From the NCBI GenBank assembly GCA_031546985.1, contig JAVBJN010000010.1, forward strand, positions 1-40,548: DNA of 40,548 bases. Direction: 5' to 3'. Origin of the DNA: JAVBJN01 sp031546985. Lineage in GTDB: Bacteria; Bacteroidota; Bacteroidia; Chitinophagales; Chitinophagaceae. A model generated the notes under the pieces. The model did no database searches and was not told where the DNA came from. It saw only the letters and a list, made by a program, of their open reading frames with translations. Below are positions 16,704 to 24,575 of this stretch, one piece after another; position 1 is the stretch's first letter; the number at the start of each line of letters is the position of its first letter. Position numbers and translations under genes: made by a program.

Positions 16704-17048
16704 TTACAGTATTTCCAGAACCTTCTCAGGAGGCCTTGCTATAACTGCCTTACGGCCGTTTACCACAATAGGACGCTCAATAAGCACGGGGTATTGTACC
16801 ATGGCAGCTATCCATTCCTCATCGGTCAGTTCCTTTCCTTTATACTGCTCCTTATACAAGTCTTCTGACTTACGCACAAGTTCTTCTGGTTTTAGCTTCA
16901 GTTTCTTAAGCAGCCTGGTGAGCGCTCCTGCATCCGGCGTTTCTACCAGGTATGGTATTACATCAAAAGCGATTCCTTTCTCTTCCAGTATGCTCAATGC
17001 ATCGCGGCTTTTGCTGCAACGATTGTTGTGGTATATAATAACAGGCAT
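16704..17048 (-). CDS. ArsC family reductase (thioredoxin-fold, Spx/arsenate reductase-like)
   Basis: This 114-residue protein has the glutaredoxin-like fold of ArsC. The nucleophile is C11 in HNNRCSKSRD. Conserved basic residues at R59 (EELVRK) and R92 (IERPIVV) correspond to those that hold the oxyanion in glutathione-dependent arsenate reductases. ATG 17048 gives the family length of about 114 residues; a GTG at 17072 would add eight residues with no support. No other ars genes are adjacent, so a role in general disulfide or thiol redox is as likely as arsenate reduction. It sits between an aldo/keto reductase and an M16 peptidase, all on the minus strand with gaps of about 70 bp. Confidence 0.88.
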   Translation of the reverse strand: MPVIIYHNNRCSKSRDALSILEEKGIAFDVIPYLVETPDAGALTRLLKKLKLKPEELVRKSEDLYKEQYKGKELTDEEWIAAMVQYPVLIERPIVVNGRKAVIARPPEKVLEIL

Positions 17049-17093
17049 AAGACTATATAAAAATGCGGACACCGACCTATGTCAATGCCCGCA

Positions 17094-17101
17094 CAAATGT
17101 A
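17094..17101 (-). promoter_or_regulatory. Possible -7 box (TACATTTG) for the ArsC-like gene
   Basis: Read on the minus strand, TACATTTG matches TAnnTTTG and lies about 45 bp upstream of the ATG at 17048, in the gap after the aldo/keto reductase stop. A TTTG at 17117-17114 is only 12 bp away, closer than usual for a -33 element. Confidence 0.35.
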
Positions 17102-17119
17102 AGGATACCATTACAAAAA

Positions 17120-18109
17120 TCAGTACTGAGGTACAGACGGTTTGGTACCCATTATTTCGTCTATTTTTTGCAGGGTTTCGGGGGTGAGCAGCGGCAACAC
17201 ATCCAATGCCTTCAGGTTTTCCTGGAGCTGCTGCTTTTTGGTAGCGCCGAGGATAGCCGTAGTTACATTCGGGTTCTTCACACACCAGGCTACAGACAGG
17301 GTAGCCAGCGATGTATCTAACTGATCTGCAACCTTTTGCAGTTTTTTAATGCGCTTAATACGGTCGTCGCTCAAGGTACTGTCTTTGAGCCATTCAAACC
17401 CTTCGAGGTCCAAACGGCTGCCTTTGGGCACGCCATCGTTGTACTTACCGGTAAGCAACCCACTGGCCAGCGGGCTCCAGATGGTGGTGCCCATACCTAT
17501 ATTGCTGAAAATAGTATGGTAATCGGCTTCCATCTTTTGCCGGTTAAAGAGATTATACTGCGGCTGCTCCATAGCCGGGCCTATGAGCCGGTTTTCGCGG
17601 GCTACCATATGTGCTTCCATAATTTCGGCAGCGCTCCACTCCGAAGTGCCCCAATACAGGATTTTGCCCTGCTGAATCAGGAAATTCATCGTCCACACCA
17701 CTTCTTCGATAGGCGTGTTTTTATCGGGCCGGTGGCAGAAATACAGATCCAGGTAGTCTGCCTGCAGGCGTTGCAATGCTTCGTTGCAGGCCTCTACGAT
17801 GTGCTTGCGGCTCAGCCCCGTCTGGTTAGGCTTGTTATCGGGTCCGCGCCAGCCAAAGAAAACCTTGCTGGATACGACATAAGAAGTACGGTCCCATTTT
17901 TTCTTTTTCAGTACCCTGCCCATCATTTTCTCTGATTCGCCACGGGCATATACTTCGGCATTATCAAAAAAATTGATGCCGTTGTCATACGCCAGGCCCA
18001 TCAACTGGTCAGAGGCCTTATCGTCTATCTGTTTATTAAAAGTAACCCACGACCCAAAGGAGAGCGCGCTTAACTGCAGGCCGGTTTTACCCATGCGTCT
18101 GTATTCCAT
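17120..18109 (-). CDS. Aldo/keto reductase, Kv-beta/YghZ-like
   Basis: This 329-residue cytosolic TIM-barrel oxidoreductase has the catalytic tetrad D49 and Y54 (FFDNAEVYARG), K82 (VVSSKVFFG) and H126 (YFCHRPD). NADPH-binding residues are seen in GTSEWSAAEI and late in GATKKQQLQENL. The MEYRRMGKTGLQLSALSFGSW start and the GWRGPDNKPNQTGLSRKHI segment are typical of the AKR subgroup related to potassium-channel beta subunits and E. coli YghZ, which reduce aldehydes such as methylglyoxal. Substrate preference cannot be read from the sequence. It starts at the ATG at 18109 and is probably the first gene of a loose minus-strand group with the ArsC-like gene. Confidence 0.92.
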   Translation of the reverse strand: MEYRRMGKTGLQLSALSFGSWVTFNKQIDDKASDQLMGLAYDNGINFFDNAEVYARGESEKMMGRVLKKKKWDRTSYVVSSKVFFGWRGPDNKPNQTGLSRKHIVEACNEALQRLQADYLDLYFCHRPDKNTPIEEVVWTMNFLIQQGKILYWGTSEWSAAEIMEAHMVARENRLIGPAMEQPQYNLFNRQKMEADYHTIFSNIGMGTTIWSPLASGLLTGKYNDGVPKGSRLDLEGFEWLKDSTLSDDRIKRIKKLQKVADQLDTSLATLSVAWCVKNPNVTTAILGATKKQQLQENLKALDVLPLLTPETLQKIDEIMGTKPSVPQY

Positions 18110-18254
18110 AATATCCTATGTTTTAAGGTGTTAAGAATATGAACAACTAATTTCCTAAATAATATTAACAAACCTGCATTCCTTAACCATTCATTCTGGC
18201 ACACTGTTTGATCTGTATTAAGTACAGGATTTAGGTTAAAAAATAGGTTAAAGA

Positions 18255-18288
18255 CAAACCCCCGCTTGTATCTACAAGCGGGGGTTTG
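18255..18288 (-). terminator. Intrinsic terminator of the lipoprotein gene
   Basis: CAAACCCCCGCTTGTA and TACAAGCGGGGGTTTG form a 16-bp stem around a very short loop. On the minus strand it is followed by TCTTTAACCTATTTTTT. It lies 24 bp after the lipoprotein stop codon. Confidence 0.85.
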
Positions 18289-18311
18289 CATTATATCTGT
18301 TCCGGGAACAT

Positions 18312-19121
18312 TTATTGGATATTTTGTTCCTGTCCTTTCTGATCAATATAAATGGTAACAGTGCTGCTGCATGCTTCTGCTGCATAATGCATTTCGCGGG
18401 CCACCCTGTTTTTAGGATAAACGGTAGTTACCCCCTGGTAATTCCAGTTGCAGTTAAAGTTACGTTTCAGTTTTTCGATCACTTTATCGGTGTATTCGGT
18501 GCCATCATCGGCTACGCCGGCAGCTTTACCGCTCAGCAGGTACACATCATCGGTAGGATCGGGGGTGGTATAACCCGCAATCACTTCCTTAACGCGCTGT
18601 GCATTCCAGGTATAGCTTTTGCCATTGGCAGCTTTACGAACCTGGCCATTAATAACCAGGTTGTATACCGTTTGGCTAAAGTTGTTAGGCCCAACGTTCG
18701 TAGAAGTAATGGTACCGCTGGCTTCATTATTATCTACCGCGTAATCTACAAAGGAGATGGAGTGGTTCTGGTTAAGTGTATAGTAATCGCCATAGTATTC
18801 AATAACGATTTTTCCTCTTCTGGAGCGGCCGTCCTTGCAAGGGGCAGATACTTTACCAAAATCGATGGTCAGTTTTACCGGCTGGAAAATGGTATCTCGG
18901 GTGATTTTAAGACCAGCGGGAGATACCGGGTCAAAACGGTACAAGGTATTGCCCGCCACAGCCAGATCGGCCATGGTAGCTACATCGTTGTATATCAGTT
19001 CGGCGTTGGCCTGGTCTTTAGCCAGGGTTACATCGTTATCTGAGTCATCGTCCTTTTTGCAGGCAACCAATGAGGTTCCCAGACCCACACACAGTAAAGC
19101 AGCGTAAAGAAATTGCTTCAT
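18312..19121 (-). CDS. Predicted surface-exposed lipoprotein of unknown function
   Basis: This 269-residue protein begins with a lipoprotein signal peptide, with lipobox SLVAC and lipid-anchored C21. C21 is followed by KKDDDSDND, an acidic-rich stretch like the lipoprotein export signal that sends Bacteroidota lipoproteins to the cell surface. The mature part is beta-rich with no recognisable domain. It contains a CKDGRSRRGKIVIEYYGDYYT segment and a C-terminal CNWNYQGVTTVYP segment. The last residues (STVTIYIDQKGQEQNIQ) form a likely final strand. It has its own terminator. No enzyme motif is seen, and binding or structural roles are possible. Confidence 0.8.
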   Translation of the reverse strand: MKQFLYAALLCVGLGTSLVACKKDDDSDNDVTLAKDQANAELIYNDVATMADLAVAGNTLYRFDPVSPAGLKITRDTIFQPVKLTIDFGKVSAPCKDGRSRRGKIVIEYYGDYYTLNQNHSISFVDYAVDNNEASGTITSTNVGPNNFSQTVYNLVINGQVRKAANGKSYTWNAQRVKEVIAGYTTPDPTDDVYLLSGKAAGVADDGTEYTDKVIEKLKRNFNCNWNYQGVTTVYPKNRVAREMHYAAEACSSTVTIYIDQKGQEQNIQ

Positions 19122-19166
19122 GCCCTTGAGAAATTTATTGAAGCGTTAATATACATATTATTCTGA

Positions 19167-19748
19167 TTAATTTGCCGGGATTTCTTCTTTTCTAACCTGT
19201 ATGATCCCTTTTACGTTTTTGATGCGGTAGTTGCTAAAGTCCTCGTTCGACTCCATGCCGTAGCCATAAATGATCTGCGTAGGGGTGTTGATCTTTACAA
19301 ACTTATCGGTAAGAAACTTGCGTTGCTTATCGTTCCATACCAGCTCTTCGGTCATGAGTGATTCGCCTTTTTTACTGTGTATCACCACACTGTCTTTGAG
19401 CAGTACGTTGTTTTCGGTTTCGAAATAGCGGCCATACCGTGCGCTTACACTGCTTTCGGGCTTTAGGCTATCGTCGTAGAACTGCACAAAAACGCCTTTG
19501 GCCATTTCTATATAAGGAGGTTTGGCAGCATTGTTCTGCACCATAAGGGGCGCCCTAAGTTCGGCCCGGGTTTTTCCCTCCGAGCTCCAGATAAGCCTTA
19601 CCCCATCTACCTTATTGCTTTTCATAGCCTCGAACCGGTCTGCAACCGCTTTAATGTCTTTAGGATCATTGCTGCATGCTGCAAAAAAAGGGATGGCCCA
19701 CAGGACCATCCTCCAATTATATATTGTGGGTTTACAATGCATAAACAT
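19167..19748 (-). CDS. lptC: LPS export ABC transporter periplasmic protein LptC family
   Basis: This 193-residue protein has an N-terminal lipoprotein-type signal (VLWAIPFFAAC, C25). It is followed by the beta-jellyroll pattern of LptC/YrbK: repeated strands such as RAELRAPLMVQN, YIEMAKGVFVQFYDDS, SSVSARYGRYFETENNVLLKDSVVI and TEELVWNDKQRKFLTDKFVKI. LptC passes lipopolysaccharide from the LptB2FG transporter to LptA in the periplasm. Carrying a lipobox instead of a plain membrane anchor is common in Bacteroidota. It is the last gene of the run ligase, GT2, LON protein, coaX, beta-barrel, lptC, with an 18-bp gap from the preceding gene, which supports an envelope role. An in-frame ATG 13 codons in (MVLWAIP) is an alternative start. 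Confidence 0.85.
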   Translation of the reverse strand: MFMHCKPTIYNWRMVLWAIPFFAACSNDPKDIKAVADRFEAMKSNKVDGVRLIWSSEGKTRAELRAPLMVQNNAAKPPYIEMAKGVFVQFYDDSLKPESSVSARYGRYFETENNVLLKDSVVIHSKKGESLMTEELVWNDKQRKFLTDKFVKINTPTQIIYGYGMESNEDFSNYRIKNVKGIIQVRKEEIPAN

Positions 19749-19766
19749 TACTTTAAACCACCCGGG

Positions 19767-21059
19767 TTAGTTGTACTTAGGTCTTCTGAACCACATATCG
19801 GTGAGTGATAAGCCCATAGAGAATTTCACAAACGACTCTTTGGGCAGGCCCGCAACATTGCCGGCACGCTGGCCTACTTCGATAGCCAGGTTTACAGCAG
19901 CGGCGTTTTTACGGAAAGGTAAGCCGGCACCTGCGGTAACGGCCCAGGTATTCATAGGCGCATTGTGCAGGTACACATACTCTTTACCCGTATAGAAACC
20001 CAACCGGTAAGATACCTTTTTGAGGTACCCGCTTACTGCCTGGTAATCGGGCGTGTACTCCAACCCTGCATTTATCTTCCAGGTAGAGGAGGCTACACTA
20101 TCGGTTAAACCATAGTTGGTGTAATTGCTCCAGTCGGCCATTTGAAAGTCTACGCCAGCCTGAAACTTGCGGTAGTTTTCATACATCAGACCAAAAGCAA
20201 TTTTCTGCGGCAGTACTATCGTGCCTTTTAACCCTTTGGTAGCATAAGCCGTATCCTTAGGGTATGAAGTAGGACTGTTGTAACGGAAGGTGTGCACAAT
20301 TTCGTCTTTCTTGCCATTCAGCGTTTGAGATGAAGCAAAGGTTGCACCCACCCGAATAAAGTGGTTATGCTTTACCTGGTATTCGTACATCAAACCTGCG
20401 TTCCAGAATATATTGCCCAGGGTAGTGCTGGTGTTGTAATTGCTGTTCATATACATGAGCGAATCGGGAAACAACAAACGTTGCTGCACATCGCTGGTAC
20501 CAAACATGTAACCAAAGTTTACACCCAGCGACAGTCCTTTCCATTTACCGGCACCACCAATGTAGGCCTGGTTAAGGCTGCCCTTGCCCAGAAACTGGTT
20601 ATTAACCCTGGCCAGGTTAGGCACAGAATCTATGTTCTGGAAATTGTAATAAGTACGGCTGTATGGCACCAGCCCAAAGCTCAAACCAAAGTTCTTGCCT
20701 ATCGGAAAACCTATATTAACATAAGCCGGAGATCCTGTACCCGAACGGAAACTCTCACTACCGGAATTAATGGTTTTGGTAGATACTTCGGCGCCTACCT
20801 CAAAAGTAGTGGCACCTAAAAAAGCATAAGATGCAGGATTGAGGTAGTTAACCCCATTGGTCTTATTGAAAGCGATACCGATACCGCCCATGCCCCTGTT
20901 TACTACGTTGGCCTGGTTTCTCAGGTCTCCGATACCAAAACGGGAATACGGTGAGTTTTCTCCGGTAAAGGTATTGTTATTGACTTGTGCAGAAGCTTGC
21001 TGTATGCCTACAGTAGCCAATAACACACCACAAAAAAGCTTAGATTTTAAACCCTGCAT
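19767..21059 (-). CDS. Outer-membrane beta-barrel protein
   Basis: This 430-residue protein starts at ATG 21059 (MQGLKSKLFCGVLLATVGIQQASAQ), a signal peptide ending in ASAQ. A TTG at 21110 is a less likely start. The mature N terminus has NSPYSRFGIGDLRNQANVVNRGMGGIGIAF, a pattern shared by Bacteroidota outer-membrane proteins distantly like FadL/PorV-type barrels. Alternating hydrophobic strands with many Tyr, Asn and Gly continue to a terminal basic-aromatic stretch (LTDMWFRRPKYN). Function is unknown. Its start overlaps the end of coaX by 20 bp and it precedes lptC by 18 bp. Transport of a hydrophobic compound or a role in outer-membrane assembly is a guess from this position. Confidence 0.8.
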   Translation of the reverse strand: MQGLKSKLFCGVLLATVGIQQASAQVNNNTFTGENSPYSRFGIGDLRNQANVVNRGMGGIGIAFNKTNGVNYLNPASYAFLGATTFEVGAEVSTKTINSGSESFRSGTGSPAYVNIGFPIGKNFGLSFGLVPYSRTYYNFQNIDSVPNLARVNNQFLGKGSLNQAYIGGAGKWKGLSLGVNFGYMFGTSDVQQRLLFPDSLMYMNSNYNTSTTLGNIFWNAGLMYEYQVKHNHFIRVGATFASSQTLNGKKDEIVHTFRYNSPTSYPKDTAYATKGLKGTIVLPQKIAFGLMYENYRKFQAGVDFQMADWSNYTNYGLTDSVASSTWKINAGLEYTPDYQAVSGYLKKVSYRLGFYTGKEYVYLHNAPMNTWAVTAGAGLPFRKNAAAVNLAIEVGQRAGNVAGLPKESFVKFSMGLSLTDMWFRRPKYN

Positions 21060-21777
21060 TATGTTCCAGTATTGCGAATAATCCCTTAAATAATAAATAA
21101 CGATCGGCAAATATCTTACTTTTCAACTGGCTTTCAAATATACCCATATCGCCGCCTGTTAAAAGCACGTTAATGTTGGGATACTGAGCGCGATACGCAT
21201 TAATGATTCCATCTACTTCTGCCACTGCACCATTCAAAACCCCGCTACGGATGGCACTTTCGGTGTCGTAACCAATAAGCAGCGTTTCGCCTTTGGCCGA
21301 TACCAATGGCAGTTTAGCCGTATGCTCGTTAAGCGATTTAAAACGCATTTCGATACCCGGAGAAATAGCGCCTCCGCGAAAAGCCATGTTCTGCTGAATA
21401 AAATTGTAGGTAATGCAGGTGCCTGCAGAAATGACAAGGCTATGCTGGTTGGGGTACATATAGTTAGCGGCTGCGGCCAGTGCAATCCTGTCGGGACCGA
21501 GTGTGGCAGACGTTACATATGCATTCAGAAAAGGAAGCGGCGTTTGGTCGTCCAGTTTAAAAAACCGGGTTTGCTGCTTCATTATTCCTTCAAAAACTTC
21601 TTCATGATTGATTACCGAACTCAGGATGGTATAATCCGGAGCATACGTTTCGATCAGCTTTTCAGCTGTGGCTGCCGAAGTATCGGGAAGGTCAAACACT
21701 TCACCCTGGCGGTTATCATTAAACAACACTCCTTTACATGAAGTATTCCCAAAATCCAGACATAAAATTTTCTTCAT
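21040..21777 (-). CDS. coaX: Type III pantothenate kinase
   Basis: This 245-residue cytosolic kinase carries out the first step of coenzyme A synthesis, phosphorylating pantothenate. It has the ASKHA-fold N-terminal phosphate loop LDFGNTSCKG, the catalytic-base motif GPDRIA, then ISAGTCITYNF, a glycine-rich FRGGAISPGIEMRFKSL, and LLTGGD near the C terminus. ATG 21777 (MKKILCLDFGNTS) is the family-consistent start. The segment ISAGTCITYNF is usually written with Asp at the position of the first Ser and again where Asn appears, so two acidic residues seem replaced. It lies in an envelope operon between a LON-domain protein and a beta-barrel gene. Confidence 0.9.
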   Translation of the reverse strand: MKKILCLDFGNTSCKGVLFNDNRQGEVFDLPDTSAATAEKLIETYAPDYTILSSVINHEEVFEGIMKQQTRFFKLDDQTPLPFLNAYVTSATLGPDRIALAAAANYMYPNQHSLVISAGTCITYNFIQQNMAFRGGAISPGIEMRFKSLNEHTAKLPLVSAKGETLLIGYDTESAIRSGVLNGAVAEVDGIINAYRAQYPNINVLLTGGDMGIFESQLKSKIFADRYLLFKGLFAILEHNAGFKI

Positions 21778-21855
21778 TACAAGCCCAATTAATAGTTTAA
21801 ACGATAATAACCTGAGAAAGTTACAGAAGAAATTGGCAAAACCCAATGAAACGGG

Positions 21856-22491
21856 CTAAAATCCTTCAATAGAGAGGTTACGGAAGTGACCATTAAGCTG
21901 TATGCGCTCCTTTAATTTTTCGGCTTCGGCCACCATAGGTATGAGTTGCTGCAGGTGCCTGTTGAGGTATTCCTGGCGGTGCGATTCGGTAAAGAGCGAA
22001 AGCAATTCGTACTCCTGCTCCAGCGATAAACCAGCGTGATGCGCTATATCATAAGAGCGGAGTTCATGCTCGGGTTTGTGGTATTCTTTTTCTACCTGCA
22101 GCAGCTGGTGCAGGGTTTGGAGCGCGTTCATCAGCCGGTGCATAATATTGGGCGCCGGCTCTGTTATGTTATCGGGGTAGGTTACAATAGCGCCCGAATA
22201 CAATTTATCGGGCACATCCTTTACCACTTCCAGCACTCTAAAAACGTTTATACCACGGGTACGGATGTCAAATTCGCCATTGTCGTATTCCTTCTCCACC
22301 TTTTCGATGGCCATGTAGGTACCCAGCTCCTTAATTTCTTTGTTGAGCACCACTGGTATACCAAAACCTTTCTGCTCTTTGATGCACTCTGCCACCAGTT
22401 GTTTATACCTGGGTTCAAAAATATGCAGGTTAAGCTGCTCTCCGGGATACACCACTACATCGAGCGGAAATATGGGAACGAAATGGGTCAT
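21856..22491 (-). CDS. LON peptidase N-terminal (substrate-binding) domain protein
   Basis: This 211-residue protein consists of a stand-alone LON substrate-binding domain: FVPIFPLDVVVYPGEQLNLHIFEPRYKQLV at the start, GFGIPVVLNKEIKELGTYMAIEKVEKEYDNG in the middle, then a helical C-terminal third. There is no AAA+ ATPase or Ser-Lys protease part, so it cannot be a protease by itself. Similar stand-alone proteins are common in bacteria, with roles that are largely unknown. Its ATG overlaps the stop of the upstream GT2 gene (ATGA), so the two are translationally coupled. Start at 22491. Confidence 0.88.
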   Translation of the reverse strand: MTHFVPIFPLDVVVYPGEQLNLHIFEPRYKQLVAECIKEQKGFGIPVVLNKEIKELGTYMAIEKVEKEYDNGEFDIRTRGINVFRVLEVVKDVPDKLYSGAIVTYPDNITEPAPNIMHRLMNALQTLHQLLQVEKEYHKPEHELRSYDIAHHAGLSLEQEYELLSLFTESHRQEYLNRHLQQLIPMVAEAEKLKERIQLNGHFRNLSIEGF

Positions 22492-23243
22492 TTGGCGGTA
22501 TTATAGGTACGCAGCAGGCTGTATTTGAGATAAGCCTCATAGCTCTTGGCCAGCGCCAGACGCAAACCATAGAGCCCGTCGAGGAAGCCTAATTTCAATA
22601 TAAAATTTACGAAAAATTTCCAAACCGGTCCTATGTAGGTGTTAAATATATTGGCCTTTCTACCTTTCTGGTGGTATTTGCGGGCACTAAGCTCGGCATA
22701 CTTGCGCGTCTTGTGCATAAGGTCGTTCATATCAGTTACGGTGTAATGCTGCAGAATGCCCGATGCTACATGTTTTTCTACATTTCCCGGCGTTACCAAT
22801 GCTTCGTGTACCGGCGCATCATTCCAATGCACATACTTGCGGTTAAATACCCGTATTGTATAATCCTTACCCCAGCAACCAAACCTTACCGGGTGGCTGC
22901 CAATGTGATTGAGCCGCCGCAGGCTGTATACGCTTCTGTCGTTTTTGGGGGTAAATGTTTTAAGCCACACTTCCAGCTCGGCATTAATCACCTCATCTGC
23001 ATCGAGCGATAATATCCAATCGTGCCGGGCCGCTGCATTACCTTCATTTTTAGTAGCGCCGTATCCTTTCCAGTCGGTGCTTATAACCCTGGCTCCCGCT
23101 TTGGTAGCCAGCAATACCGTACCATCTGTGCTGCCGGAGTCTACCACAATCACATCATCGGAGACGTGCCGGGCTGCCATTACACAACGGTCTATATATG
23201 CAGCAGCATTCAAAGCAATAATTACAACGGAAAGGGAGGTCAT
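22488..23243 (-). CDS. GT2 glycosyltransferase, WaaE/KdtX-like LPS core type
   Basis: This 251-residue GT-A glycosyltransferase begins MTSLSVVIIALNAAAYI, the expected start. A much longer frame from 23360 would add 39 unrelated residues overlapping the ligase gene. Motifs are DSGSTDGT (35-42), STDWKGYGATKNEG (about 55-68) and the metal site DADE (81-84). They are followed by the family's WGKDYTIRVFNRKYVHWNDAPVHEAL and a C-terminal amphipathic stretch FNTYIGPVWKFFVNFILKLGF. Homologues add sugars to the LPS core from the cytoplasmic side. ATGA overlaps with the ligase gene upstream and the LON-domain gene downstream show one compact operon. Confidence 0.88.
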   Translation of the reverse strand: MTSLSVVIIALNAAAYIDRCVMAARHVSDDVIVVDSGSTDGTVLLATKAGARVISTDWKGYGATKNEGNAAARHDWILSLDADEVINAELEVWLKTFTPKNDRSVYSLRRLNHIGSHPVRFGCWGKDYTIRVFNRKYVHWNDAPVHEALVTPGNVEKHVASGILQHYTVTDMNDLMHKTRKYAELSARKYHQKGRKANIFNTYIGPVWKFFVNFILKLGFLDGLYGLRLALAKSYEAYLKYSLLRTYNTAK

Positions 23244-24487
23244 GACGGTATTTTTTTTGAGAACCCGATGTGGTGCATCCACAGGAGCAAAAAGAAAAGA
23301 TAGATACAAATACCGTACTGAATTTCGAGCATGGGTTCTACCAACATGCCTAAACCGCAAATGGCGATAAAGGCCAGGAGGTAAAAATGTTTCCGGTAAC
23401 GGCTATCGAACAAAGGCGATATAAAAGTAACCAATAAATATAATAATCCCGGAATGCCGGTTGCAACCCCCATAAGCAGAAATTCGTTGTGCGGTACCAG
23501 CCGGTTCTCCGGCGGTATGCCAGGGTAATACTGTGCATACATCTGGTTCATCACATCCATAATATTGCCGGCGCCTACACCCAGCAGCGGATGTGCCTTC
23601 ATCACCAAAAGGCCCAGCTTCCACGATACCCAGCGGCCCGAATCGCTCAGGTGCTGTACCTCGCTGCTGTTGCGCTGGCTGAAGTCGTAAAAGAAGTAAT
23701 CTACCTTATTGTGAAAGCTGTCGATATAGTGGTACGCGCCAAAGGGCATTACCGCCAGTAACAACAACAACAAAAGCCCCAGCCCCCATTTCTTTTGTAC
23801 TACAATAATGCGTACAATGCCCATGAGCAATACAATATACAGCGCCAGCAATCCTGTTCTTACCGATAGGATATGAAGGTATGCGGCGAGCAATACAAAA
23901 CATACAGCGGCCAAGTATTTGAGCTTGCTGGCCGACTGCCGGTAGGCGTAAAAAAGGTACATGCAAAAAAGCGATGCTATGGCTACAGAAAGGCTAAAAC
24001 GGATATGATCTTCGAAAGGGGTGGGCAATACCCAGGCCTTGCTGTAACCTTGCACAATCTGGTCATAATCGGTTACCAGGTGTGCCATGCTCCAGATGGC
24101 GCCAGCCATTATCATAGCTACAAAAAGCCACAGCAATAAGCGGAAACGGCGCTCCGAAAAAGAAGGCAATGAAAAGAAGGCAAAAGGCAATACCAGAAAC
24201 GGGAGCTTGACCCGCACCCGCTCCAGCCAGTACGGAATATTATCTGCCGACCACAATCCCGAAAGCACTACCACCAGCCATAAACCGGTAAGTAAAACCA
24301 GTACCGGGGATTTGAAAAAACGGGAAAAGTTTTGGGCAACATTTCTGTTCAGAATTGCAACAGAAATTAAGGAAATCATAGACAAAGACATAAGCGCGCG
24401 CGAGAAGAATAAGCCTACCATCAGCACAACACACAACCACCAGCCCAACTCCCGGTGAAGCTTATCATCCCATTGAATCTTCATCAT
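23240..24487 (-). CDS. O-antigen ligase family protein (Wzy_C)
   Basis: This polytopic inner-membrane protein of about 415 residues has roughly ten hydrophobic segments. It carries the Wzy_C signature in the large periplasmic loop: SGRWVSWKLGLLVMKAHPLLGVGAGN and later PHNEFLLMGVATGIPG, with the conserved His thought to be catalytic in WaaL. Start is one of two adjacent ATGs at 24487 or 24484; an upstream TTG is less likely. The family includes WaaL ligases, which join O-antigen or other polymers to lipid A-core, and Wzy polymerases. The neighbouring core-type GT2 and lptC favour a ligase. It is the first gene of the minus-strand envelope operon. Confidence 0.85.
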   Translation of the reverse strand: MMKIQWDDKLHRELGWWLCVVLMVGLFFSRALMSLSMISLISVAILNRNVAQNFSRFFKSPVLVLLTGLWLVVVLSGLWSADNIPYWLERVRVKLPFLVLPFAFFSLPSFSERRFRLLLWLFVAMIMAGAIWSMAHLVTDYDQIVQGYSKAWVLPTPFEDHIRFSLSVAIASLFCMYLFYAYRQSASKLKYLAAVCFVLLAAYLHILSVRTGLLALYIVLLMGIVRIIVVQKKWGLGLLLLLLLAVMPFGAYHYIDSFHNKVDYFFYDFSQRNSSEVQHLSDSGRWVSWKLGLLVMKAHPLLGVGAGNIMDVMNQMYAQYYPGIPPENRLVPHNEFLLMGVATGIPGLLYLLVTFISPLFDSRYRKHFYLLAFIAICGLGMLVEPMLEIQYGICIYLFFLLLWMHHIGFSKKIPS

Positions 24488-24549
24488 CGGTGAAACTACA
24501 GGTTTAGTGCCAAAAATCAAACTGCCATAATAATCAGGTACTTACTTTA

Positions 24550-24563
24550 ACACTAAATAGTGT
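24550..24563. promoter_or_regulatory. Inverted repeat in the divergent ligase/meaB region
   Basis: ACACTA and TAGTGT form a perfect 6-bp inverted repeat with a 2-bp spacer, 13 bp upstream of the meaB ATG at 24576. It could be an operator for meaB, for the divergent envelope operon, or for both. It is too short to be firm. Confidence 0.35.
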
Positions 24564-24575
24564 GTAATATTGCAC

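Noticed and set aside
18070..18291. 73-aa minus-strand frame between the aldo/keto reductase and the lipoprotein gene
   Set aside because: It runs through the lipoprotein terminator hairpin and into the reductase start, with no conserved look; it is intergenic sequence.
22488..23360. Longer start for the GT2 gene at 23360
   Set aside because: The 39 extra residues overlap the O-antigen ligase gene and do not resemble the family; the ATG at 23243 gives the ATGA overlap and the proper N-terminal strand.
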